NCBI GenBank assembly: GCA_033557685.1
Contig: JAWQRN010000056.1
Coordinates: 1-44,697 of the forward strand
Direction: 5' to 3'
From: Sperchopsis tessellata
Lineage: Eukaryota > Arthropoda > Insecta > Coleoptera > Hydrophilidae
DNA: 44,697 nt
In this document: in pieces, positions 1 through 11,960 of the stretch
How positions within the stretch are numbered: position 1 is the stretch's first letter
Layout: each line of letters opens with the position of its first letter
Translations under genes and position numbers: made by a program
The notes under the pieces: model-generated
Seen by the model: only the letters and a program-made list of their open reading frames with translations
Told to the model about the DNA's origin: nothing
The model's database searches: none

Positions 1-1049
1 AAGTGGAACTCAGAAATGCATCTGGCACATAGTTTCACTTCCGACATCTTTTTCTGCATCATAGGTTGTTGTTTCTAGTAATTAAAAATATTCGTACTGT
101 ATCGTACGTATATGTAAACAAACACGTGGTTGTCTCCTACCGGCATTTCGATGCCGGGCCAATCTATATGTGACACAGTCTTGCTAACGCTACCTTTTTC
201 CTAAATCAATCACTTTGAAATCTTTCATAGTATTCATATCTATGAAGTATTTTTTGGGACTCATATTCCCATGTCCAAAACATATTTGTTCGTCAAACAG
301 ACAAAACTTCTCCCACTGTCATTATATTTATCTATGAAAAAATTTTATACATGCGACCGACGACATGCGACTTCGTCAGCTAAGGCTGTGTTGTATTTGT
401 TGTTACTTCTTGTTTCGTAACATGTTGTTGCATCTTGTTTCGTAACTTCAATTTGGTGGGTGTTGAAGGGATAACACGTGTTCAGAAAACTTATTTATTG
501 TTGACAAGAAAAACTTTTTCAGTGCTTATTAGACAGGAAAGATGGACTACCCTCACAGAAGAAGCATCCTTCATAAGGTACACAAGTAAGCATGCCGAGA
601 AGATACCACTATTGCCATTATAGTACTTCTTTCAAAGACATGGAAGCGGGGTCGATACTTCAAACCTCCCCCATTATGTAGAAGTTAATGGTAGTATCTT
701 TTTACAGGCTTCCGTTGTCTTTTTGATTTCAAAGTCGCAGTTTTCATATTTCGCTCACTTATGGGTGATTTCTACTGCTGAAAAGTTGGGTGGGTTGTGA
801 TCATCTAGGTAGTTCTAACTTTTAACTTCTGTTGCATTGCTTGGACCTTGCTCTGGTGGATTGCCATTTTGTTCAAATGAGTGTAATAATGAGTTACCAT
901 TAATATGTTCTGGTTGCATTAAAAGTTTTTCCCCACAATGTGCTATAAGGCGTTAATAGTTTATCCGTTTCTTTCAATAATAAACATTATTGACTCTATT
1001 TGTTTAATGATTTTCCCAAAAACCCATTTTTCCTTCTCGTTATATATTC
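1..1049. other. Non-coding, no gene recognised
   Basis: There is no supportable gene here. Small ORFs occur but have no recognisable domain. The stretch at about 575-650 resembles the start of the LINE 3' fragment at 4500-4590: both carry the run GGAAGCGGGGTCGAT and a similar lead-in. It is therefore probably a diverged copy of the same repeat. A short GC-rich hairpin lies at 140-157. Confidence 0.5.
140..157. other. Perfect 7-bp hairpin with TTCG loop
   Basis: CCGGCAT, TTCG, ATGCCGG form a perfect 7-bp stem closed by a UUCG-type tetraloop in otherwise AT-rich DNA. The function is unknown. It may belong to a decayed repeat. Confidence 0.5.
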
Positions 1050-2800
1050 TATACTACTATTGATGATCGAGTTTTGTGCAATGAACAGATTGGTGATTGA
1101 GGGCACCATATTCCCACATAAACACATACACAAAGCAACATGGATAGCCCCTGGAGACAGGGCATGGAATCAGATTGACCATATTATAATCGGGAAAAAG
1201 TGGATTAATTCACTGCGGTATGTTAGTGATGAGAGGGACGGATGTGGGATCAGATCATATGCTGGTCAGAGCCAAGTTCAAGATAAACTTGAAGGCAAAT
1301 AAAAGACAATATAAAGGAAAGAAGATATTTAATATTGATTGATTGGTTTAAGTGTGAGGAGGTGTCGGTGAATCAATTTCGATGGAAAATAAGAGAAGAA
1401 TTTCGTGGAATAGAGAATTTGGAAGGGTACACTATTGATGAAATATGGGATAAGCTGGAAAGTACACTGCAAAATGCTGCTGTCGAAACAGTAGGGTGAA
1501 AAGTGAGAAATGACAAGGTATGGATCACGAGAAATACAAAAGAACAGATATGTGAGAAGATAAGAGAAAGCATGTTGTCTGCACAAATGGAAGAAACAAG
1601 GAAACAACTGGAAGGGGAATACTGGAAGAAGAGTAAATATATCAAGAAGTGTGTAAGGAAGGGCAAACTAATGTAGATGTAGTAAGAAAAAATATGGGAG
1701 CTCTATACAAAATAACTAGACATTTTGCTGGAAAAGGAAATGCACACACACGATGCATAACAGGTACGGATAGCAAGCTTCTTAAGGAGGGAAAAATAGT
1801 AAATAGGTGGATAGATCTTTTCTCACATGTGTATTGAAGAAGAAATTGAACATTAATACGGAAGAATATTCCAGGGAGATACAAAAGGCCATACAGGGAC
1901 TGAAGGATGGGAAGGCAGCGGAAGTGGATGACATACCAGCAGTGCTTTTGAAAATGGATTTGGAGTTTTCAACAGAAGTGATGTATGTGCTTCAGAAGAA
2001 TATATGGAACGAGGAGAAGATGCCTTTGGAATGGTCTCACGGCATCATTATAAAAATACCAAAAAAGGGAGATTTGACAAAGTGTGACAATTGACGAACT
2101 GTGACTGATGTGTGCTGCGAGTAAAATTATGTCAAGACTAATGCTGGAAAAAATGAGGTACCAGATTGATCAAGTTCTGAGACAAAATCAAGCAGGATTT
2201 AGGACCCGTAGATCTGGTATTGATCAGATATGCACCCTCCGAATAATCTTGGACCAGGTACTCGAAGCTCAGGGAAGGCTGTTCCTGAATTTTGTGGACT
2301 TCCAGAATGCCTTTGATAAGGTTGATACAAATGGGATGTGGATCATTTTGGAGAGTTATGGAATACCTCTTGAATTTTTGAGAATTATAAAGATACTGTA
2401 AGAGAACTACTCAGAACATGGAGGAAGAGTATCGGGAAACATAAGTATAGATAGTGGTGTAAAACAGGGTTGTATACTGTCGCCAATGCTTTTCCTAGTG
2501 GTAGTGAATGGGTTATGACGAATGCTACTTACAATCTTACTGGAATAGCTTGAGAACCATTTCAACTATTGAAGTACTTGGAGTTTGCAGATGATTGCCT
2601 TTTGACTGAAGTAGAGCAACATATGCACCGAAAAACAAATAGTTGGACTGAGGATCAATACAAGAAAGACCAAGATAATGGTTATAAATGGAGAAAGAGA
2701 AAGTAGGATATGTGTGGAAGATGAAGAAGTTGAAGAGGTGGATAAGTTCTGCTACCTGAGTAGTGTGCTGGATAGTGAGAGTGGATTTAGGGAGGATGTC
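1050..2800 (+). mobile_element. RTE-like non-LTR retrotransposon, decayed (endonuclease + reverse transcriptase)
   Basis: This is a broken copy of an endonuclease/reverse-transcriptase LINE. The endonuclease C-terminus is read at about 1081-1302 (FPHKHIHKATW, NQIDHII). The catalytic Ser-Asp-His near 1248-1260 is present at the nucleotide level but in a shifted frame, so there is a frameshift just before it. A linker follows, then RT from 1807 (IPAVLLKMD, IIIKIPKKGDLTKCDN). There the expected Trp codon of the CDNWRG block is TGA at 2092-2094, and the frame shifts again to 2108-2401 (QAGFRTRRSGIDQ, FVDFQNAFDKV). A TAA at 2399-2401 interrupts the frame, which continues with GVKQGCILSPM, and a FADD catalytic box lies at about 2584-2595. 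The 3' part ends near 2790, where the opposite-strand element begins. RTE is the clade I judge most likely from the FPHK/NQIDHI endonuclease block. Confidence 0.85.
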
Positions 2801-4499
2801 ATTCCTCTTCTACCTATAGGGTGTAGAGGTATCTTTCCATAATTTTTCCTATTTTCTTCTAACAAAGTTTCGCCACTCCAACCTATTCAGCGTTAATCTC
2901 CGTGCCTGTGTCCAATCAATGCCCCGCACTCTTAACATCGCAGTATTCCACTCTGTTGTTGGTCTTCCTTTCGGCCTGTCCCCCTCCGTTTTTGCCTCCC
3001 TTATCCTCCTTGTGACTCTCTCTATTTCCCTCCTCAATCCTGTCTTGTACTTTATTCACAATCAATCTTGCTCTTAAGTCTTCATTTCATATTATGTCTC
3101 TTCTTGACACTCCCTTCACCCTTCTCAAGTATCTCATTTCAGCTGCCTGTAGCCTGCTTTTCTGCCTCTCTGTTAATACCCACGACTCGCTACCGAATAT
3201 CAGTATAGGGACATACACTGTTTTAAAAACTGTCAATTTTGTATCTTTAGAAATCTCCCTTCAATTCAGAAACCCCACACTGAGGCCTTTATACAAATTT
3301 GCTGTGCTATGAAACCTGTTAATTACGTCATTCTCAGTTTTTGCACTAGTTGCTGTCCCTTTATTTCCACCTGCATGCATTCAGCAGATCTCCCCACCAT
3401 TATAACCTTCGTCTTATATTCCCACTTTCTTCCACAGCTCTTCAACACTTCCACCATAAATTACCAGGTCGTCAACAAACGCATCAACCGAAATTGCTAC
3501 TCGTTCCAAATTATAGTATCCCAGTTGTAGTGGCTTCATTTCCAACTTGCACTTCTGCATGATTTCATCTATCAGCAATATGAACAACCACGGACTAAAG
3601 GTACCTCCCTGTCTAATGCCTCTATAAGTAGGGAACAAATCAGACTCCTCGTTAGCAGTTCTCACATAGAACTGGTTATTGTTATAAATGCTTTTTATTG
3701 TCTGCATTAGATTTTCCTCAATTCCTCTATGTCTTAATATTCTCCAGATGTCAGCTATTCTTAATCTATTAAATGCCTTCTTCAGGTCCACGAAGCACAG
3801 GTACGCTTCCCCATTGTGTTTCAGAACTTTTTCTGCAACCTGCCTCAGGATGAATACTTGGTCCTGTGTGCCTCACCTTGTCCTGAATACGCTCTGCTCA
3901 TCTTCCAAATATGTCTCGGTATTTTTCCTCAATTTAGTTACCAAAATTTGCTCGTTCATCCTCCCAGGCACACTGAGAAGTGATATGCCCCTGCAATTTT
4001 CACACTTTCTGATATCCCCTTTCTTGAACAGAGGTAGCATTATTGAGGTTTTCCTATCATAAGGCACCTCACGGTACATCCATGCCAATGTAAACACCGC
4101 CCTCAGAAGTATATTTCCCGCCCATCCCATATTTTTCACCATCTCTGGGCTTTTTCCATCATGACCAGCTGCCTTTTCAGAGTTTAATTTTCTTACTGTT
4201 GTGAAAAACTGCTCCGTTATTACATCCCCATCACCATCCAGTTCATCTGTGTGTCTTTCCTCCTTTTCATATTCTATCATACTCCGTATCTTCTAAAAAT
4301 TCTAAGTATTCCCTCCATCTCTCCATTATTGCTCTATTTTCGGATAACACACTACCATTCTTGTCTAAAATATGTTTGAGGGGCCATTGTTTTTGTTTCC
4401 CTATAGTTCTCAGCATTCTGAAAAACAACTTACTTGCTGCTTTGTAGGCTTTGCTTTTTCATGTTTTCACCAAATTCTTTCCATTCCGTCTATTATAAA
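2800..4499 (-). mobile_element. Second endonuclease-RT type LINE on the minus strand, decayed
   Basis: An RT gene reads right to left from about 4499. It begins with the linker (SKLFFRMLRTIGKQKQ) and the RT N-terminus at 4280-3873 (LNSEKAAGHDGKSPE, MLPLFKKGDIRKCENCRGIS; the usual Trp of NWRGI is Cys). One in-frame stop follows at 3875-3873. The same frame then runs on to 3414 (FVDLKKAFNRL, GIRQGGTFSPWLFILL, and the catalytic box AFVDDLVIYGG, where AFADD is more usual). The 3' end is at 3037-2849, with the C-terminal GIDWTQARRLTLNRLEWR block found in this family. The 3' end abuts that of the + strand element at about 2800, so the two are convergent. The 5' endonuclease part is missing. Confidence 0.85.
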
Positions 4500-4880
4500 G
4501 TAAACAAGTACGCATGCCCACAAAATTACTATTATTGTCATTGGAATTCTTCTTCCAATGGTGTGGAAGCGGGGTCGATGCGTCACAGACCGTCTAAGAA
4601 TATTAACTCCAATGTTTACATATCTTATAAGCTTTATAATAAACTTCCTAGCTCTTATAAGGATTTAAGTTTTTACAGCTTCAAAATAAAATTAAAAAAA
4701 TTATTGCTGTTTCACTGCTTTTATAGCATTCAATAATGTTTATGTGGAAAATTACATTAAATATTCTGAATGTATTTGCAATTTGTGTATATTTTGATTT
4801 CCTCTTTTCGTTCATATGTTTTTTGGACTTGTGTATTACAGTGCATTAGTATCAATAAATTATCTCTATCTCTAGGTACT
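4500..4880 (+). mobile_element. 3' end of a non-LTR retrotransposon
   Basis: The last ~80 codons of a LINE ORF2 run from about 4500 to a stop at 4734-4736. They carry the C-terminal signature LYNKLPSSYKDLSFYSFKIK, seen at the end of many CR1/Jockey-group ORF2 proteins. A ~120-bp AT-rich 3' UTR follows and ends in AATAAATTATCTCTATCTCTA, a short repeated tail of the kind left by target-primed reverse transcription. The family is inferred; the RT core is absent. Confidence 0.65.
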
Positions 4881-6184
4881 AGACAACATTTCACTATGTA
4901 TGTTTGGTAGTACTTGCTTCATTTTTAAAAATTGAAATGAAATCTAACATTTTAAAATTAAGTTTATCAACCCCAAGAAAATTTTAATACCAGTTGTAGG
5001 CTTCTTTAAGACCAAACAATTCATGAATAATATCGGTGACTAGATATAATTGTAGTCTAATTGAAGTGACTTTTGTATTTTTGCTAAAAGTTGTACATGA
5101 ATGTATTTGCGCATTTTTCATAACGGTTTATATAATATTCTTCTCTCATTTTCAGATCCTATCTTTCGAATCAGAGTTTACAGAATATTTAGTTTGGTTT
5201 TTCATTGAAGTACCTTTTTAGTCATGCAGGGGCCTTTTTAATGTTAGTCAAAACCCCCTTGCAAATAATGAAGTGTGACCTTCACAAAACCAAATTTAAG
5301 GAACACTTGTTACAAAAATTATGTTCTTACCTATAATTAAAACTGAAATGGAGTTTCTTACCTGCAAAAAAAAGAACACAGATATATAAAAACAATTACC
5401 AACAAATCAAAATAAACAAATGTGAAATAATAAAAAAAAATAGTTTTAGTTAAATTATAAAACTCAGTTAACCGCTTATTCTGGAGATAAAACTAATTTA
5501 CCTACTAAATTTACTTAACTTATCTGCTTTCTATTATAAAGAGCAAGTAAATTTACTTGCCTGGTAAATTGATAACTGTAGAAATAGGAAACAGATATTT
5601 TAGGTAATTAAAAACAAATGTGTAATTTTTTCATTAAGACATTGTTTCTACAAAAGCAATAATTGCATATATTGAAGAATCTCTTTATAATACACAGTTA
5701 AATATTAATCTAACAATAAATTTACTTCAAGTAGTTACCTGAAGTTAAAATTGACATATAATCCTGGCCCTAAATGTATTAATGACCATATTTGTACTCC
5801 ACTTCATTTGATACAAGTTTTTGAGGGCCTCCTTGTGCATGCCCATTTGTCACTTAAATATGTCAATTTATTTTACATTGAACATCCACACTCGAATAAT
5901 AGCGATCTGTTAGTTTTGTCCAAGGAAGTTGTTGAATGGTGAATTTAATTAATATACAGTTATGTATAGGAAAACTGCAGTGCCGTTTCATAATAAACAA
6001 ATGAAAATTTCAATGATTTCTTTGGTATATTATGTTGATATTTTTGTTAGATTATATACATTTGACTCTCATGCAATTTATGTTAGCAATATTAAGTTTA
6101 CTATGTACATTGGAACTTCCCCTAGTTATTGGTAAAAAGTATAACTTTTGAGCTATTCATTAAAATAATAGTGGTGGTAATTTT
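4881..6184. other. AT-rich, no gene recognised
   Basis: Only short random ORFs are present. A perfect 18-bp palindrome, GCAAGTAAATTTACTTGC, lies at 5543-5560 with no associated element that I recognise. Confidence 0.5.
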
Positions 6185-6812
6185 TTGTGTTTTAAAGCTA
6201 AAATAAATAACTTTAACTACATTTTACCAGTAATAGGTCAAAACAAGCAGTGCACGCTAGAAAAACAGAAACTAATATTAAACATGGTGAAAGATGGAAA
6301 AACGTACAAATTTATTCAAAATACATTGAATTGCTCAGCAAAAATAATTTCTAATGCAAAAAATTATAAATTTACAAAACAAAATCATGGTGGAAAATTT
6401 AAAATCAATACTGCATTAGATCGTCAAATCATTCGTCTTGCAAAAAAGAACCCGTATATGACCTCTACTCAAATAAACAAAGAGTTAAACCTACCTATAA
6501 GCTCGTCTTTAGTAAGAAGCAAGTTAATTAAAGAAAATTTGAAAGCAAAACATCCTAGAAAGGTCCTTTTATTGAATCCAAAGGATAAACCAAACACATG
6601 TAAAAAGGTCCCCTTTGCAAGAATATAATATAATCGAAAATACACAACACACATATTTTTGGAATAAGGAAACGATAACTACTGATGTATACATCCATAT
6701 TTTAAGAAATGTAGTGTTATCTTTCACTGAACAGTTTGACAAGGGGCATTGGGTGAAAAATAGTATTCCACATTTAAACTCTTATTCTGTAATAAGCATA
6801 TTCTTAATTTAA
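6185..6812 (+). pseudogene. Tc1-like transposase remnant
   Basis: A 147-codon ORF (6185-6628) reads as the DNA-binding N-terminus of a Tc1-family transposase. A helix-turn-helix region is followed by the second HTH with the family signature DRQIIRLAKKNPYMTSTQIN and the linker KHPRKVLLLNPKDKPNT. The following frame (6615-6812) contains a block like the catalytic domain between its first two acidic residues (VYIHILRNVV). The central catalytic segment is deleted or frameshifted, and no DDE acidic residues can be placed. I did not find clear inverted terminal repeats. Non-functional. Confidence 0.65.
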
Positions 6813-8324
6813 AAATTAAAGATCTCACATAGTGATTCTTTGATATTATCTAATTTTAACTAATATGATTCTATGAATAATCGTTGTATGAACCCTATGG
6901 ATTGATCTCACATTCAGAGTTCAAAATATATATCACATTCTCCAAGGTTGGCAGGTTAGTTGACCATCGAAGCCTTCACTTGGTTTCATTTTGTAAACTA
7001 AGTTATATTAACAAAAGCTTCATAATTCTCTTTAATAAAATTTGCTATATTTGTCCATAATATTTACATAAGAAGTAAGCGTCTTATTGACATTCCTAGA
7101 CATAGGCTAAACATTTTTTAATGGTCATTTTCCCATTGTGTTGTGTCACTATAAATGCTACGCAATGTTTGTAATTTATAAAATAGTCTATTAATTAAAT
7201 ATATTTTAATTTGTACTCATATCACATTTTGTAAACTGCTTCTAATTAATTTGCCTAGGTGACAAATGTAGCCGATAGAAACCTAACTGGTAACAAAGGC
7301 TCAACCAAAAACAGCATCCGTATTCTCCACAGAAATAAAAAATATGGTTACCTGCTCACACACATAAAAAAACTCATTTCACTCCATAGTAGCAATTTTC
7401 AATCAAATATTAAATACATATATGGTCTTATTCATAATGAAATGTGTTAAACCACTGCTTTAACTGTGACTAGTTAACCATGACCTTGATAATTTAGTTA
7501 AGAGGTTTAAGATGACTATTCACGATGGCAATTTTGCCATGGTTTAAGTTAACACATATACAACCTGACAACGCAGCAATTTTGACAGGTAAGTAATTTG
7601 ATCTACATCGTTTACCATTGAATAGTCGTAGCAGTGTTCATACGAAAAGAAGGGGTTACATAACTTGCTATATACGAACTGAAACGATATTGTTTCCAAA
7701 TTTTACCATTTTGACTGTCACCAGCCTCGTTTTTGTATTACAAACTTCTCTTATGTCATCTATATGTTATGTTATAAATAATAAATATTTACACACACTC
7801 TTTCAAATGTATATTTTTGTTTGTCAAACAGTACACAACCTACAAACTGTTACAAACTTCAAATTTAACCTCCTATTAGCAGTTTTTAATTTTGGTTGTT
7901 AGTTCAAGATTTAAACTGCTCGACTTTTATTTATGAATAGGATTTTGTTAGTCAACTGTTAAACCTGCTTTAGTCCACAATTTAAAAACATTATAAATAA
8001 ATCTGATTCTTGTTCTTTTCCACAAGCCTCACAATTCAACACATTTTTTCCACAAGCATACAAAAACCGTTTCTCTGGGTACGTACACAAATGTTATAAC
8101 ACATACCTTCGATTATTAGCATTAGTAAAACTACATTATCTAAAGCATTCAAATTGCCTTCCATCTGCTTATATGTACAACTCATACCACTTTTATCTTT
8201 CAATATTGATATTCTGCTGTTTAATGTTTTTATTGTTTACATATCCCCACAAAAAAAAGTTGTGCCCTTTCATGCAATTGCATATTGTATATATTTTCTA
8301 AATTAGGAAAACATGTACTGTCCA
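6813..8324. other. AT-rich, no gene recognised
   Basis: I see no supportable gene. Several ORFs of 60-95 codons are present, but they have low-complexity, AT-driven composition and no recognisable domain. Confidence 0.45.
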
Positions 8325-8460
8325 TATTAAATGTAATAGACTTCCTCAGTTATTATCTGTATGAATGTTGTTTCCAGGTGGAAACTGTGTAGAGGCTCTG
8401 ATAAGTGCCGACGTTTCGTCCACTGTTGCAAGGGACATTTTCAAGGTGAGTGATGTTGCT
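8325..8460. repeat. Dispersed repeat copy A with conserved stem-loop block
   Basis: The segment ends in a GC-richer block (about 8409-8446). Read on the - strand, this gives TGTCC, an 11-nt loop, GGACGAAACGTC. A second copy lies at about 29535-29583, with the same layout and the same neighbour (a TAGACTTCC-containing stretch upstream). The 8325-8363 part also recurs inverted at 8810-8853. Repeat of unknown class; possibly the end of a retroelement. Confidence 0.6.
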
Positions 8461-8639
8461 TCAATAAATGAATTCACTGCACTGTCCATATTTGACATTT
8501 AGGCCACACCTATTTCCCACGAGATAATTCAAATTTGGACACACCCACTTTTTAGAGGACCAATGGCAATTTCAAATAAGACACACATATTGGACACTAT
8601 GCTGTAAAAAAATAGTACCTGAAAATACGAAATTGTAAT

Positions 8640-9060
8640 TCAATGTACATAAGCATAGAAGCCTCATAATGCAAAGGAAGCATGTGCTATTTAACTGGAA
8701 AATTATTACACATATGTTATATTGTAGAGACTTCTAACCCTTCCTTAATCTTTTCAACTTAAGCTATATTCATAACACGCTTGTAATGCAAAGGAAGCGT
8801 GTGCTATTTGTATGAAAACAGATACTAACCGTGGAAGTCTATTACATTTAATAAGTGTGCTATTTGATTAGACAATTATACATATGTTGTATTGGAAAGG
8901 CTTCTAACTCTTCATTAACCATTTTTAACTTAAGCTCTATGCATAACACACTTGTAATGCAAAGGAAGCATGTTATATTTGACCAGATAATTATTACACA
9001 TGTTACATTGGAGAGGCTTCTAACCCTTCCTTAACTATTTTAACCAAGCTACAACTAATA
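8640..9060. repeat. Imperfect tandem repeat, three units
   Basis: The block TAATGCAAAGGAAGC recurs at 8667, 8784 and 8955. Each copy is followed by a GTGCTATTT-like stretch, a TTATACACATATGT stretch and a GGCTTCTAACCCTTC-like stretch. The basic unit is about 115 bp. The middle unit is longer because it contains the 44-bp segment 8810-8853, which is an inverted copy of 8325-8363. No coding potential. Confidence 0.7.
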
Positions 9061-9889
9061 TCAACCGTGTGGTATGCGGAAATTGTAACAATAAAAATTT
9101 GCATAGAAAATGCTCCTTCTTACCTAGTACACAACCCTGAATCAACACTAAGTAATTACACAGAAAATTTTAAAATATTTGTTACTACAAAGTAGTAACG
9201 ATAAGAGTAGTGGGGGTGCCTAAATTCGTAGGAATAAATGTGAGCTGACAAATACGGACAGTACCCACTAGCCCTACATTATTCTCCAGAGATTTTTCTG
9301 CAATTAAATTTCTAGAATTTGATATGATGTCTTTCACCTAACCACTTGTGTTGGTTTTGAAAATTTCATCACTTGTAAATTGAAAGTTGTCATCATTACA
9401 CACCTTGTCTAGATACCAAGTATTCAACTCCAACCTCCTTTGATAATCTCCTGCTAACACTCGAACTCTTTAAGTTTTATAGAGTTTAAATTTGTGCTTT
9501 CTCAAAATTCATAATGCATTAGTTCAAGGAACACCAATTCCATGTTACATTTGTCGACTTTAAATGTTGGGATCAACAGTTTTGTCTTTCTGGGCATTTA
9601 CAAAAGTGTATCTCAGTTGCGACTTCAGGATTCTTGTTGAATTGTAACTAACATTCAACCATTGTATATTTTTCATATTTCAGTTTGACAATAAATAATC
9701 GGATACTCTAAATTTTCATATTTAATAGTATTGACAAAGCCAGTAATTATTAATTGGACACGAATGTACTAGATTTTTAGTGAAGAAATAAATAAACGTT
9801 AATATAAAAAAACAAATTCCAACATGGAAAGCCCCTTGATTCTGTTTTTGTTATCTAAGTTAGAATATTACATGAGGATAGACATCATC
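9061..9889. other. No gene recognised
   Basis: AT-rich sequence with no supportable ORF, RNA gene or repeat apart from the end of the tandem array on its left. Confidence 0.4.
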
Positions 9890-11960
9890 CTGCTTTGCAG
9901 CTTGAGCTCAATCTTCGAAATTTTGATAGCCCTCCTCCTTCTTCCAATCTTCATTCAAAAAAATTTCACTTTCATCGGGTAAATTACCCCCTACTTTATA
10001 AACACATGCTGAAGGAGTAACGGCGGTGGATGTTTAGAGCCACTGGTGTGGACTCAACATATACTGCCTTTTGCAGCTTACTTTACTCCATGCTGAGAAT
10101 TGCCAAAGGACCCATTTTAAGAAAGGTTCATCCCCATTGCCTTCAACAATATTCTTTACAGATGGATCATTCTATAAACCTTCAGAAGTGGTTGATGCTT
10201 TTAACAAATATCTCTTGCCCCCAACCTGTGGATATTATTTCTCTTCCCCTACTAGCCTCGCCTGAAGTATCTAGTGTGGTCTCAAGTCTTAAACTTTACT
10301 ACAGTTCTGACCCCGGAAGTTAATATTCGTGACTAAGCTGACTGACTCCTGTCTGACCTGAGGTCTAGAAGGAAGCCAGAATTCAACCTATCTTCAAGTC
10401 TGGAGATTTTAACAATGTAGCTAATTACCGCCCTTCCTTAACTCTCTGAAGTCTCAAACATTTTTAAGAAGCTGATCTGTATGTGTATACATCCTTTCAC
10501 AGACACATTTCCTTCCATCAGAATGGTTGTATCCAAACTGTCGCATATGTGCTACTTGCCCTGGGCGACTATGAAATTTCATAATTGATTACTGTAAATA
10601 TCGATTAATCATATAATCGATGATCGATTAATCAAATAATCGATAATCAAATTTTCAAATAATCGAAAATTGATTAATCCAATAATCGATCGATTGATCA
10701 AATAATCGATCATCGATTAATCAAAATTAATCAAATACTAGATCATCAATTAATCAAATAATCGATTAAAATTTAAACCTATGCTTTATTTACCATAATT
10801 ATAATAACCAAGATAGCCGTTCTTACGTGAGACACACGGAATTTGCAATTAATCAAATAACCAATGATCGATTAATCAAATAATCGATGATCGATTAATC
10901 AAATGATTTTCTTATAGTGTTCAACAGGATCAATCAAGATGTCCTTATTGAAAAGTTAACGAGCCTTAGTGTATTTCCTCATACTTATATGGAAGGTTTC
11001 TAACTTCCTAGCTACTTCCGGTTGCCGCAGGATTCCATTCTGGGACCTCTTCTATTCTTTCTTTTTATTAACTACCTCTATACAACTACTCTCCAAGACC
11101 CTTACCGGCCTTAAAAAGGGTTAGCAGGTTCAGTAGGACATTTACTCTGTCTATAGGTGATTGGTGGAAAATTGTCTTCTTTTAAATATAGCCAAATGTA
11201 AAGTAGTGAAAATTCCCAATATATAATTTGTCTATTAATTGGATAGTCTTCCTCTTAAATATTTTAATTCCATCAATGACCCGGGAGTGACATTTGATAA
11301 GACCCTTTCCTTGAACCAGCATATTGAGTGGTTTGTTCCACTATTAAAATGCTAGAATTTGTTATAAGAACTACTGATAGTTTAACCAATGTGGATGTTA
11401 TGGTTGCCCATTTCAAGTCCCTGGTTCACTCTAGGCTGAAGTAAGCTTATATAATCGTCTAATTCTTCTGAAATACCATAACAAAAATTCCTAAAGCTCT
11501 CTTCTTCAAAATATTTGGCTCATACCAAGTACACAATTATCCCAATGATGCTCTCCTAAAATTTTGAGGGCCTATTCTTCAGAAGATCGAAATTCCAGAC
11601 CTATTACCTATACAAGATGATAAATAGGTTTGTTGATAAGCAGTAGCTCCTGGCCTGTATTGGTTTTTAGCTGTTAATACCGCACTGCAAGCAATGTTTT
11701 ATTTGACTATCAACTGGATGCATAACTCCAGCTTGCTGACCATGATGTTCATTTTTTCATCTTGATTGATCTGCTTAGTGCATTTATTTTATCTAGATCT
11801 GTATTGAGTGTTTAGATCTTTATGTGTTATTAATTTTTTGATATTTTGTAATTAACTGTATTATATTGTGATATATTATTGTTAGTATGTGTATATTGTT
11901 CTCCTACCCTGTATTTGTTTATGGTTGGGTAGAGTATCGTATTAAAATAAATTGAGTCTA
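9890..11960 (+). mobile_element. Jockey/CR1-type LINE, heavily decayed
   Basis: Fragments of one + strand LINE ORF2 appear in order across many stops and frameshifts. The endonuclease-RT linker is near 9965-10110 (FHRVNYPLLYKHML, then GVDSTYTAFCSLLYS). RT block 1 is near 10382-10430 (PIFKSGDFNNVANYRP). The RT palm block is near 11030-11090 (DSILGPLLFFLFINYL, from a GVPQGSILGPLLF-type motif). A thumb-like block follows near 11270-11340 (DPGVTFDKTLSLNQHI). The 3' region ends near 11960 after AAAATAAATTGAGT. An ATCGAT-rich minisatellite sits between the first and second RT blocks, where RT fingers sequence should be, so it has replaced or been inserted into coding sequence. Confidence 0.7.
10588..10903. 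repeat. ATCGAT-rich ~23-bp minisatellite, interrupted
   Basis: Imperfect head-to-tail units with the core ATCGATTAATCAAATA fill 10588-10778. After ~70 bp of unrelated sequence, two near-perfect units follow at 10864-10903. The palindrome ATCGAT occurs about a dozen times, and the 10-mer TAATCGATTA is formed at least once. The array lies inside a dead LINE and varies in unit length by a few bases. Confidence 0.85.

Noticed and set aside
8409..8446. An active hammerhead ribozyme
   Set aside because: The invariant CUGAUGA is not present in this copy (it reads TTGAAAAT). Only the stem and GAAA are shared, so it is kept as a question and not annotated as an RNA gene.
10588..10903. A homeodomain-bound enhancer built of TAATCGATTA sites
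   Set aside because: The motifs follow from the repeat unit itself. Without conservation or binding data a minisatellite explains them better.
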